Assembly: GCF_963662255.1 (NCBI RefSeq)
Contig: NC_085059.1
Coordinates: 11,007,234 to 11,071,233, forward strand
Length of the DNA: 64,000 bases
Source of the DNA: Cinclus cinclus
Taxonomy: Eukaryota > Chordata > Aves > Passeriformes > Cinclidae
Direction of reading: 5' to 3'
Shown here: positions 55,050-64,000 of the stretch, piece by piece
How positions within the stretch are numbered: the first letter of the stretch is position 1
How the letters are laid out: each line of letters begins with the position of its first letter
Made by a program: the position numbers and the translations under genes
The notes under the pieces: generated by a model
What the model was told of the DNA's origin: nothing
The model's input: the letters and a program-made list of their open reading frames with translations, nothing else
The model's database searches: none

Positions 55050-55495
55050 CAAAGGAGGCCAGAAGGATGGGGAAGGGTCTGGTGGGGGGAAGCCTTATGA
55101 GAAGTGGCTTGGGGCACTTGGTCTGTTCAGGCTGGAGAAAAGGAGACCGACGGGAGAGAGACCTCTTTGCAATCTACACCATCCTCCTGAGGGCCAGCAC
55201 TGATCTCTCCACTCTCATGACCAGTGGCAGGTCTTGAGAGAATGGCCTGAAGCTGTGTCAGGGGAGGTTTGAGTATTCAGAGAAGGTATTTCACCCAGAG
55301 AGTACTTGGGCACTGGAGCAGCTCCCTTGGGAAATGGTCACAGCACCAGAATGGCAGAGCTCAAGGAGTGTTTGGACAATGCTCTCAGGCACAGGGTGGT
55401 ATTGTTGGGGATGGTGCTTTGCAGGGCCAGGAGTTGGACTCAATGATCCTGATGGGTCCCTTTCAGCTCAGCAGATTCTGTGATGCCAGAGCCCA
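55050..55495 (+). mobile_element. CR1 LINE 3' fragment inside the long 3' UTR
   Basis: CAGGCTGGAGAAAAGGAGAC, GAGCAGCTCCCTTGGGAAAT, TGGACAATGCTCTCAGGCAC and GGAGTTGGACTCAATGATCC match a CR1 subfamily in sense, ending TTCTGTGATG. It lies between the proximal and distal poly(A) signals. Confidence 0.85.
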
Positions 55496-56119
55496 TTGTT
55501 TGGGATGGGATGCTCTGGGAGCTATCTGTACCTGCCAGAGGCAGGGGGTGTCCCCAGGGGCTTAACATACCAGTGATGCCACTTGCAGAGGGGCCTTTGG
55601 GGCATCAGGGCTGTTCCAAAACCTGTTTCATTATGTCCTGATTAATTTGAGTGCAGGCAACAGTGGAAATACAACCCTGTCATTTAAGTTCTTACAAAAC
55701 ATTAGAATCTTTGAAGGATAAACTTACCACTGCCTTTGCAAAAAGAAAAGAAAAAAGGGATACTCTCTCTTTAGAAAAGCTTTACACATTATATTTTAGA
55801 ATGCTTGTATAGAGGGTTACCTATCTTGAATTCCCAACCCAGCTTTTGCTTCTGTTGTGCTTTATATTGTTTTATCTTTATTTCTGATATACCTGGAATG
55901 CAGTTTAGCTTGGTATTAATTAAATTCTAAATATGTGAGCATATTGGCAAAACTGCACAGATGTAATGATATTCCAATAGCAATTGTACTGCACAAGTCA
56001 GTGATTGTAAAGTATTCTGTAACAAGCAATGTTTGTCTCCTATTTTTTTATACCTCTTACACTTATGTCTTTTAGAAAGACAGTGCCTCTGTACGCTTTT
56101 TGTATTTTTATTGAGTGAT

Positions 56120-56127
56120 TGTAAATA
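56120..56127 (+). promoter_or_regulatory. Pumilio-type element TGTAAATA in distal 3' UTR
   Basis: TGTAAATA matches the Pumilio recognition octamer TGTANATA and lies 73 nt before the distal poly(A) signal. If the long UTR is used it could make the message subject to PUF-mediated repression. A single octamer in AT-rich sequence can be chance. Confidence 0.35.
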
Positions 56128-56199
56128 TTTGTTATATTTTTGGTTAAGAGAATGTTTAAAAGTACCGTTTATTATCCAATCTATTAATATGTTGGAATC

Positions 56200-56205
56200 A
56201 ATAAA
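56200..56205 (+). promoter_or_regulatory. Distal poly(A) signal AATAAA
   Basis: AATAAA in TCAATAAACAATTAA, 4.6 kb after the stop. It is preceded by a T-rich, repeat-free segment and followed within 200 bp by a CR1 copy. It is the best candidate for the end of the long RAPGEF6 transcript. Confidence 0.6.
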
Positions 56206-56397
56206 CAATTAACATGTATTAATTGTTTTGAGCAGCTGTTTTCTGGCAGCCAGTGGAGGTTGGAGCTGAGGTGGTACAGAGCTGGAGAGAGCATGGTGGG
56301 AGTGATGCTCATCTGGGATCAAAGAGGACTCACCACTGAGTGATTGTGTTGTGTCTTCACAGTGAAGACAGTGAGAGCAATGCAGACATGTGATGTT

Positions 56398-56805
56398 CAC
56401 AGGCCTGGAGCACCTTTTCTGTGAAAACAGGCTCAGACAGTTTGGAGTTATTCAGAAAGGAGAGAAGGATCTGTGGAGACCTTAGAGCCCCTTTCTGTGT
56501 CTAAAAGGGCTCCAAGAGAGCTGGACAAATGGGAATGGCTTTAATCTGAAGGAGGGCAGGATTGTTTTTTATTTTAGGAAGAAATTCTTGCCTGTGAGGC
56601 TGGTGAGGCCCTGGCACAGGTTACCCAGAGCAGCTATGGCTGCCCTGTCCATGGAACTGTTCAAGGCTGGGTTGGATGGGGTTTGGAGCAGCCAGGGATA
56701 ATGGAAGGTGCCCCTGCCCATGGCAGTATTGGTGTGGTTGGACTAGATGACCTTGGAAGGTCCCTTCCCACCCAAACCATTCTGTAATTCTATGATCTTT
56801 CCCCT
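56398..56805 (+). mobile_element. CR1 LINE 3' fragment
   Basis: GAAGAAATTCTTGCCTGTGA, GGTGAGGCCCTGGCACAGG, TGGATGGGGTTTGGAGCAGC and TTCCCACCCAAACCATTCTG, ending TAATTCTATGATC: typical CR1 3' end in sense. Confidence 0.9.
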
Positions 56806-57411
56806 GGTCCTGTGGCTGCTGCCTCAACTCGGAGAGACCAGAGAGAGCCTGAGGCCCTTGGGCACCATGTGGTGCCTCTCAGATCCTACACAACACATAC
56901 AGATGGAGGTGTGTGCTGGCTGTGAGGGTGGAACCACAGAGTTCAAAAGAGTTCTTTCCAGCATCCCCCCCACCCTCGCTTACTTTTGCAGATGACCTGT
57001 AGCCCCCAGCCACCCCAGTGTGGTGCTGAAGGTGGGATGGGCAAGGGGAGCAGGAGCTGTGCTGTGCCTCCCTGTTCTGGCTGGCATGGCCACTTCTGAC
57101 TGCATTTTCCCTCCATTCACGTACTCGTAGTACAAAAGCTAAGCTATGTGGGAACTTTATGGGAAAGGGCTTTTTTTTTTTTTTTTTTCCAGGACAGGAT
57201 ACTTGTGTAATGGGTTCTTTGCTGGCAAGCAGAGTCTACAACTTCTTGTCCTTTGCTCCCCCAGGGTAAAATGGCATTTTCCTCCCTTCCTCTCTCTGCA
57301 GCCCCATTCCCTGCGCTGTACATGGGGATGTGACTGCACCTCTGCTGCAGGTCAGGTTTGAGTTGAGTTGTATTTTCACCATCTTGCTCGCTTCAGTGGG
57401 ACTTTTCAGTT

Positions 57412-57600
57412 TTAGAATCACAGGATCACAGAATCGTTTGGGTGGAAAGGGACCTCACCCAGTTCCAAACTTCTGCCATCGGCAAGGATGCTTTCCACCA
57501 GTCAGGTCGATCAGAGTTCTGTTCAGCCCCACCTTGTTCTCACTCAGAACCTTGTTCAAAACCAGCCTGACTTTGTTCCCTGGAATCTTAGCAATTTCTG
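57412..57600 (-). mobile_element. CR1 LINE 3'-end fragment
   Basis: TTTAGAATCACAGGATCACA, GAATCGTTTGGGTGGAAAGG and CATCGGCAAGGATGCTTTCC: reverse-complement CR1 end; its inner part runs up to the (TA)n tract. Confidence 0.8.
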
Positions 57601-57609
57601 GGAGTGGTA

Positions 57610-57613
<4 letters not shown>

Positions 57614-57661
<48 letters not shown>
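57614..57661. repeat. (TA)24 microsatellite
   Basis: Forty-eight bases of uninterrupted TA. Likely length-polymorphic and able to extrude a cruciform. It lies 88 bp before the G-rich array. Confidence 0.97.
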
Positions 57662-57665
<4 letters not shown>

Positions 57666-57749
57666 AACTTATGGAAATTTCCCTTCTTTTCAAAGAAGGA
57701 AAAGGAGCAGAGCCGCCACAAGAGGCCAGCATTGCCTCTGGTTTTGCAA

Positions 57750-58321
57750 GCGGCTGTGCAGGGGCTGTGCAGGGGCTGTGCAGGGTCTGTGTAGGGGCTG
57801 TGCAGGGGCTGTGCAGGGGCTGTGCAGGGTCTGTGTAGGGGCTGTGCAGGGGCTGTGCAGGGGCTGTGTAGGGGCTGTGCAGGGGCTGTGCAGGGGCTGT
57901 GCAGGGGCTGTGCAGGGTCTGTGTAGGGGCTGTGTAGGGGCTGTGCAGGGGCTGTGCAGGGAATGTGTAGGGGCTGTGCAGGGGCTGTGCAGGGGCTGTG
58001 CAGGGAATGTGTAGGGGCTGTGCAGGGGCTGTGCAGGGGCTGTGCAGGGTCTGTGTAGGGGCTGTGCAGGGGCTGTGCAAGGGCTGTGCAAGGGCTGTGC
58101 AGGGAATGTGTAGGGGCTGTGCAGGGGCTGTGCAGGGGCTGTGCAGGGGCTGTGCAGGGAATGTGTAGGGGCTGTGCAGGGGCTGTGCAGGGGCTGTGCA
58201 GGGGCTGTGCAGGGAATGTGTAGGGGCTGTGCAGGGGCTGTGCAGGGAATGTGTAGGGGCTGTGCAGGGGCTGTGCAGGGGCTGTGCAGGGAATGTGTAG
58301 GGGCTGTGCAGGGGCTGTGCA
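57750..58321 (+). repeat. 11-bp G-rich minisatellite, 52 units
   Basis: The unit is GGGGCTGTGCA. Length 572 bp is exactly 52 units without an indel. Variants: GGGTCTGTGTA at units 4, 8, 16, 28; GGGAATGTGTA at units 20, 24, 33, 38, 43, 46, 50; GGGGCTGTGTA at 11 and 17; AGGGCTGTGCA at 31 and 32. Each variant closes a block, usually of two to four basic units. Because 11 is not a multiple of 3 and the unit has no stop in these frames, all frames stay open; the long Pro/His/Thr-rich minus-strand frames are artefacts. Confidence 0.97.
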
Positions 58322-60759
58322 CGCTGCTGCTGCGATGCTCAGGCAGTACCCAGCACCCTGGTGGGGTGGCACTGGGAATTTGACCTGTTGCTCTCCAGCT
58401 GTGGGCTGTGCTGGCCCCTTGGCAATGTCTGCAGGGACAACGTGGAGCCATGCAGTGCAGGAGGACATGGGCCTTAGCAGATCATTTTGTACTTAGGGCT
58501 TTCCAAGGCTGACTGGTACCTGGTCCCAGTTTCTCAGTCGTGTGCCTGGATGATCCCTTTTCATCCATGATACTTATCCTACCTTGGGGAGGCCGTGTCC
58601 TCTTGTCCACTGCTCTCCATCCACAGTGCCAGAGGGAGGTTGGAGTATTTCTACCCATGGCAGAAGCATCAGCAGCTGGTAGAACAGTGTGGGAAGGCGG
58701 CAAGTAGTTCTGAGATTGTCTTGGGAGGTGTAGTGTCAGGATGGCCTGACTGTACCCAGCAATTCCTTGTGTAAAATCAAATGGAAGAGAAACAGTGTCA
58801 TTAGTGAGCAATCCACTTAACGAGTTACTTGGCTTTTGAGCTTCTCTTTCACCTTCTCTTTTCAGCTGGTCGAAACCCAGCATACTATGTGCAGCATCAC
58901 TTCCCATCCTCACATTCCATGTCCAAGTATTTGGATTGGACCTGGTGCTGTTGGAGTGGTGGAAGCTTCTTTCTTTGATGGAGCTTCATATTCCCTGTGC
59001 TCGAGAACTTCTGAAGCTGCACTCAGTGCATCATATAGGTGCTGACCTAAACTTGAATGTATTCTCCGGGGGCACTCAGTCAAGGCTTTTTCTGATTTTC
59101 TGCTGGAGAGTCAGTATCAATAGGACTTTATTGTGAAGAGCTAAGGATTTCTTGTTACACTGCAGTAGTGTTATTTGCTCATGGAGAAGTTAAGAATTGT
59201 CCCTCCAAAGTAAATATGAAAAGAGATGAATTCTCTCTCCCTCCACAGAAGATTGCTTGCCCAGCAGATGCTGCCTGCTGGAAACATGCTTTCTTTTTGC
59301 CACAAGGGAGAAGGCAAGAGCTGCACCAGCAGCAGCAGAGTCACAGCCTGAGGTGTCCCCACCACCTGGGGACTTGCCAGGAGGGCTCTGCAGGCAGGGT
59401 CAGTCAGTGCTTTTAGCCACTCATCATTTATTAAGATGGTACAATGTGCTGGAGAGACCAGGTTTGAGCACCAGCAGGACTGTCCCTGCACCATTCTTCC
59501 CTCTGAGTTGAATTCCTGCACGTTTGAGGATGGAGTAAATACACTTCTCCTCATCCAATCTTAATTCAGGAGGAGCACTTCAAGTCTGTGGTGTTTATGC
59601 TATGTACTTTCATGCTGGGGCATCAGCTTTTGTGGTTTGACCCAGAATTTGCAGTATTTTTGGCTTTCCTGAAGATCCAGATCCTGGAGGCAAGTGAAGA
59701 CATGAACTGATGACATTTGGGGGGGCGGGAGTGGAGAGGGGTATGTAAAACACCTCTTGTTGCTATGAAAACCTTGAAAACACAAACTATAAAAATAATT
59801 CTTTAAAAAAAAAAAAAAGAAAAAAATAAAAAAAAGTTGTGAAGGAAATGAAGACCCATATTGATTTAACCTGCCCCTGGCTCTCATCAGCACTGAGCTA
59901 CTGGCTCCTGATGCTGAATTCCCTGAATTCCCACAGCCCATCAACAGAAAAGTGCAATGTCTTTCCCCAAGGTACTGCCCTGAAGACTTTTACTTGTCTG
60001 AGAGAGTCAACACTCCTGGAAATGAAGGAAGAACCAAGTAGTTTGTACAAGATGACTGTTAAATGGGCTCCACAAAGATTTCTGTTCATTCCCCTCAACT
60101 TGTGAGAGGAGGAGGATAACAACTAGTGTCACAGTGCTGCAAGTCAGTCTTGGTTTGGGAAAGAGGGAGAAATATGGTAATAATTGAAGTTCCGGTGTAG
60201 ATATAGTTGCATTTAACACTTAGTAGCAATAAAGATGAGGGTTGTAATTCTATGTGCAATTTCAAAGCTCACAACATAATTTTTATGCTCAAACATACGT
60301 TTTAGGATCAGAGCAGAGTGTCACACAACTGGCTTATTTTTATATCTATCAGTTAGGCACCATCAAGTTTATTATAAATTCAAACTCATTTATGGAAACA
60401 TGACCTGCTTTGAACAATTCCACAGAGTGATGTTCCTAGGAACAGTGTGTTTGGAGCAGTAGAACTCAAGCTGGGAGATGGCCCTTGCAGGAATGTGACC
60501 ATTTTACTTAGGGAAAAACTCTGCCAGTATCTCAGGGGTTAATGGAGGCTTTCCTGACCTGCTTGCCCAGCATTGTGGGCACACCTTGTCTTCAACTCAG
60601 TGTATTGTATTTTTGGGTAAATACAACACTAATGCCTGGCTGCAATATGGTGGCTCCTCTGCTTTCTCTCATTTGATTTTCAGTGTTAGTAGTGAAGCTG
60701 GTGGAGGGGGTCTCGTGGTAGGTTTCTGCCTTGAGGACAAAAAGAGTGATGAAGGACCT

Positions 60760-60945
60760 GGCATTAGGAAGGAATTCTTGCTTGTGAGGGTGGTGAGGCC
60801 CTGGCACAGGTCACCCAGAGAAACTGTGACTTCCCCATCCTTGGAAGTGTCCAAAGCCAGGTTGGACAGGGCTTGAAACAACCTGGGATTGTGGAAGGTG
60901 TTGCTGCCCATGGCAAGGGGTAGAATAAGGTGATTTTTATTAACT
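60760..60945 (+). mobile_element. CR1 LINE 3'-end fragment
   Basis: GGAAGGAATTCTTGCTTGTG, AGGGTGGTGAGGCCCTGGCA, CCAGGTTGGACAGGGCTTGA and AAGGTGTTGCTGCCCATGGC: CR1 3' end in sense, truncated before the terminal octamers. Confidence 0.9.
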
Positions 60946-63058
60946 TTATATGGGAAGTGCTGTGCAGGTGCTATCCAGTGTGGGTTTCCTAGGTTGCTCC
61001 TGCAGGCAAAAAAGGTTTCAGAGATTTTGGGGAGCAGCAGCACCCCTGGCTCCTCATGGGTGGTGTTCAGGTGGATTTTTTGCTGATTTGCCAGCTATCT
61101 CATGGTGGGAAAATGAGAACTCTTCTTGCCTCTGCATCTTTAGGCTGGGCTATGGTGCCTTGGCAGGCTTTTTCCCCTCTGCACAAGCTGTCATCTCCCA
61201 TGGGGTCCTTTCCCTTATCTGCATCATCATGTGACTGCCCTGACTGTGCTTCTTATCACCTACCCTGGTAGAAACCTTGGCCATTCACCTTCACTGTCTG
61301 TAGAGGGAAGTAATGAAATTTAGTAGCAGTCACCATCCATTTTACAGCAGTAGTAATTAAATGTAATTGGAGTTGTGACATCTAAACAAGGCCATATTTT
61401 AAATATTTTTAAATGAGATGTTTTTAAATTTTTTTTTTAAATGAGGTGTTTCACATCAAGATAAACAAATAAATAACCAAGGACATGCAAAAGTGGTGTG
61501 CAAAACCTGTGATCTTACCTGACCTTCCTTGGTGGTGTCCATTAACAGACACACCTTTGCCCTGGCTTAGTTGAACAATGCTGCCACTAATGGGTGAGAG
61601 AAATCTGCTGGTGTTCAAGTACCTTGTTTCATCAGCAAAGGAAGGTTTTAAAAATGAAAGCAGCAGCAGAAGCTGGGGAAGCTGTTGGATTCCTGCTGCC
61701 TTATCTCTGGTGGAGGCTGTTCCATTGCAGATCTTCTCACAGTGGGATGAGGAGGATGGTGCTTCATCTCCTGACTTTGCTGTAAAACCTTTGCTATGCT
61801 GTAGAGATCTTTCTGACTAAAGCAGTTATTAAAAGTAACTTAATTGTCAGGAAATTATACAGTTTAAAACCCAGGCCTTCAGTGGGGTTTTCAGAGGTGC
61901 AGAAACATGGGCAGTTGGAAATTACCCATTAAAAAGATTCATTTTGGTCATAGTTCTCTTTCAACCTAGAGAAAACATGAACCAAGAGATTCAGTAGCTG
62001 ATGCTTCTGTTACCTGTACCCTTTCCTGTCACATGGAAATGTTATCTGTGGTCAGAGGGAGTTGTCCTGTGCTGCTGAGAGCCCTGGGAAGAGAGATGGC
62101 AGCATTGGTACCTGCTCTTGGGTGCCTTGCAATGTTCTAATGCATGAATGTCACCCTGGAAGGTGTGATCTGGACCCCCAAGGAGCATTAAACGTGCAGC
62201 ACAGCCCTGGAGCTGCGGGGTGTGCTTTATTTGCAGGATTTATTATTCTACCCAAAGGGAATGCTGTGTGGCACCATGCTGATCCACAAGGAGCAGTGAC
62301 AGTGCTGGAGAACCCACTGCTGACCAGCAAAGGTGGGGAGGACCAGACATGTGCTGGGTAAATTTTTTAAAATCTGAATCATTATTTCACAGAGGGCTGA
62401 ACTGGCAGATCAAGTTCAGTGCCACGGTTTGTGTGCCAGTGGTTTGGCACCAGGTGTTTACACAAGTAGTGCAAACACAAATGACTTAGAGGTGTCATTA
62501 TATGTGTCATCTAGTCCTGTCGAACAATCAAAGTCACTGCAGGGCACGCCCCACAGTGCCTGTTAACCCAGATCTGCCTGTGGTGCTGCCTCTGACTTTG
62601 GTTTTGGGTTGGTTCTGTCCTGTGAGCAGCTGTGTGCTGGGCAGGGGTTCCCACTCTGTCACTGCTGGCTGCCAGGACTGCATGTAGGGAGTGTCAATAG
62701 CCAGCCAGGCTTTCCACTGGGCAAATTATGTGTGGCCGGCTTGAATTCTTCAGATCAATAACTCAGTGACAGCTCGAGGGACTGGAAATAGCATTAAGCC
62801 CAACACCACTGTTTTGTGTATTGCAAGGGATCGAAGAACACCAAGGCCTGAATTGCAGAGTTCCATCACTCTGTCAGGGCTATAAGCATGAATATAAGGT
62901 GCTGGGGAGGAATGTGTGGCCTCTTTGAAAGGTGAAAAGGAAATGCTGAACACTTGGACTTGCCCTGTCCTGGGGAATGGACATGGGAGCTGAGACCAAT
63001 TTCCACCAAAGTGCCATATCTGGTCACTTTGCCCATCCAACAGCTGGAGGAAGGACAG

Positions 63059-63145
63059 GAATATAGAATGGTTTGGACTGGAAGGGACCTTACAGATCAC
63101 CAAGTTCCAACCACCTGCAATGGGCAGGGACACTTCCAGTTCAAT
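63059..63145 (-). mobile_element. CR1 LINE 3'-end fragment
   Basis: AATATAGAATGGTTTGGACT, GGAAGGGACCTTACAGATCA and TGCAATGGGCAGGGACACTT: last about 85 bp of CR1 in reverse complement. Confidence 0.85.
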
Positions 63146-64000
63146 AGGAATTGAAGTTTCTAAACTCCCAGAGGAAAAAGTCCTGGATAGAGGATGCAAT
63201 CCTTGTACATCACAGTATCTGTTGTGAGCAGCGGGGAATTTACTTGCCCTATGGCCAGGATCCACAAGAAACTCCTTTTCTACTTAGGCTGATAATATTT
63301 GCTGTGCAACAGACCACTGTTTAAACTTTATCTGGAATTTTTTTTCATCTCCCAGAAGAAACACCATTTTTGCCCATGTTCCTGAAATCCATATGCATCG
63401 TGAATCAAGTGCAAAGATCCCATGGCACAAAGCTGATGTAGAGTTTACAGGGGTGTTCTTCATTATTTTATTCCAGATCTTGCATTTAATTCAGTGTAGC
63501 TGTTCCTTAAATACTGCCTCTTCTGAAAGATATTTAAAGAAATGTAAATTCTGAACATATTCTCTCCAAAGAACAAATAAAACTGTTGTACCTGGAATGG
63601 TTAAATGATTACTGCAGCCTAGAGTTCCTCTTTTTCCTTCTGCATTTTAGTTACTCTGATTGCTGTTCTCTTACAAGCTACCAGTGGTAGCTTTTAAAAA
63701 GTGATTTTAAAGCATCAAATTTTTGTCTTTGGGAAGCAAATGCCTAGGGAGGAATTTTAATATTGCTTTTTCTAATTGCTGGGAAGTGAAAGTCAAGCAG
63801 GATAATCAGGCATTGAGTTGAGCTGGCAGATGACAGTCATTACAGACAGAAAGGTCTGGTGTCGCTTGTGAGAAGGTTTAGTGCAGCAGTAGTAAAACCA
63901 GCACAATGTCATTAGAGTCTTTATAGGAAAAACATTTCAGAAGCTGGCTCATGAATCCCAGTGAAGTCTGTGCAAACACTCCTGCTCACTTTTAAAGCCT

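Larger units (their letters stand above)
51589..56220 (+). other. RAPGEF6: RAPGEF6 3' UTR (probable long form)
   Basis: No coding frame follows the stop. The first poly(A) signal is AATAAA at 52203, giving a UTR of about 0.6 kb. Further AATAAA hexamers occur at 52703 and near 53592, and a last one at 56200 sits in an AT-rich, unrearranged-looking stretch (about 55.8-56.2 kb). The human UTR is about 3 kb from memory, which favours use of the distal site. The region holds a C/T-rich 9-bp repeat (52979-53045), a (GTTT)n run (about 54325-54345) and a sense CR1 (55050-55495). The end point is inferred. Confidence 0.6.
56220..64000. other. Intergenic region downstream of RAPGEF6; no gene recognised
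   Basis: Contains CR1 copies (56398, 57412, 60760, 63059), T- and A-runs (57172-57189, 59803-59836), (TA)24 and the 52-unit 11-bp array. Open frames on both strands are short or lie in repeats. The convergent neighbour known in mammals, CDC42SE2, was looked for on the minus strand and not found; it may start beyond 64000 or only its unrecognisable 3' UTR may be present. Confidence 0.65.

Noticed and set aside
57750..58321. CRISPR-like repeat array
   Set aside because: Direct head-to-tail 11-bp units without unique spacers in a vertebrate genome: a minisatellite.
57455..58468. Minus-strand open frames of 337, 253 and 138 codons, Pro/His/Thr-rich
   Set aside because: They are translations of the 11-bp array in different frames; the repeat has no stop in these frames. 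No homology, no independent start context.
1..64000. tRNA, rRNA or snoRNA genes
   Set aside because: No cloverleaf with A/B boxes or other recognisable RNA gene was seen on either strand, though small RNAs are easy to miss by eye.

Overview
The window is a stretch of a bird nuclear genome, very probably a passerine. Many CR1 LINE fragments are scattered through it. One roughly 700-bp LTR-like insertion near 9.6-10.3 kb resembles solo LTRs common in songbird genomes. The base composition is AT-rich, and one large vertebrate-type gene with short exons and long introns fills most of it. These identifications come from reading the sequence and recalling the families; no database was searched.

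Positions 1-51588, with a 3' UTR probably reaching about 56.2 kb, hold the 3' portion of RAPGEF6 (PDZ-GEF2 / RA-GEF-2) on the + strand. This is a guanine-nucleotide exchange factor for the small GTPases Rap1 and Rap2. Twenty-two constitutive coding exons can be joined in frame from 7861 to the stop codon at 51586-51588. Every junction has AG/GT splice sites and matching phases, giving 1445 residues. The order is an acidic linker, the second cyclic-nucleotide-binding-like domain, the Ras-exchanger motif (REM), PDZ, Ras-association (RA), the catalytic CDC25/RasGEF domain, and a Ser/Pro-rich tail ending in the class I PDZ ligand SAV. About 165 N-terminal residues (the first cNBD-like domain) must lie upstream of the window. 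RAPGEF6 is preferred over its paralogue RAPGEF2 because of the linker after the acidic run, the [10 protein letters not shown] segment before the PPPTPPGY motif, and the [15 protein letters not shown] end.

Three further pieces of coding potential lie inside introns. A 24-nt microexon (34052-34075) encodes KKRWRSLG inside the catalytic-domain region. An alternative exon (42014-42480) would replace the PDZ-binding tail with a basic one, or serve as a 114-nt cassette if an internal donor is used. A 15-nt microexon candidate (23895-23909) is weaker.

The introns are mostly AT-rich and carry CR1 fragments on both strands, the LTR, a degenerate 171-bp duplication and small palindromes. Beyond the last exon, a long 3' UTR has a proximal AATAAA (52203), other internal ones, and a distal AATAAA (56200). 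The 3' UTR holds a pyrimidine-rich 9-bp tandem repeat and a CR1 copy.

From 56.2 to 64 kb I find no gene. There are CR1 copies, a (TA)24 microsatellite, and a 572-bp array of exactly 52 units of an 11-bp G-rich repeat. That array lies about 1.5 kb past the distal poly(A) signal and puts its G-runs on the RNA-like strand, which suggests R-loop and G-quadruplex formation at the 3' end of the gene. In mammals the next gene here is CDC42SE2, convergent; I could not find it in this window.
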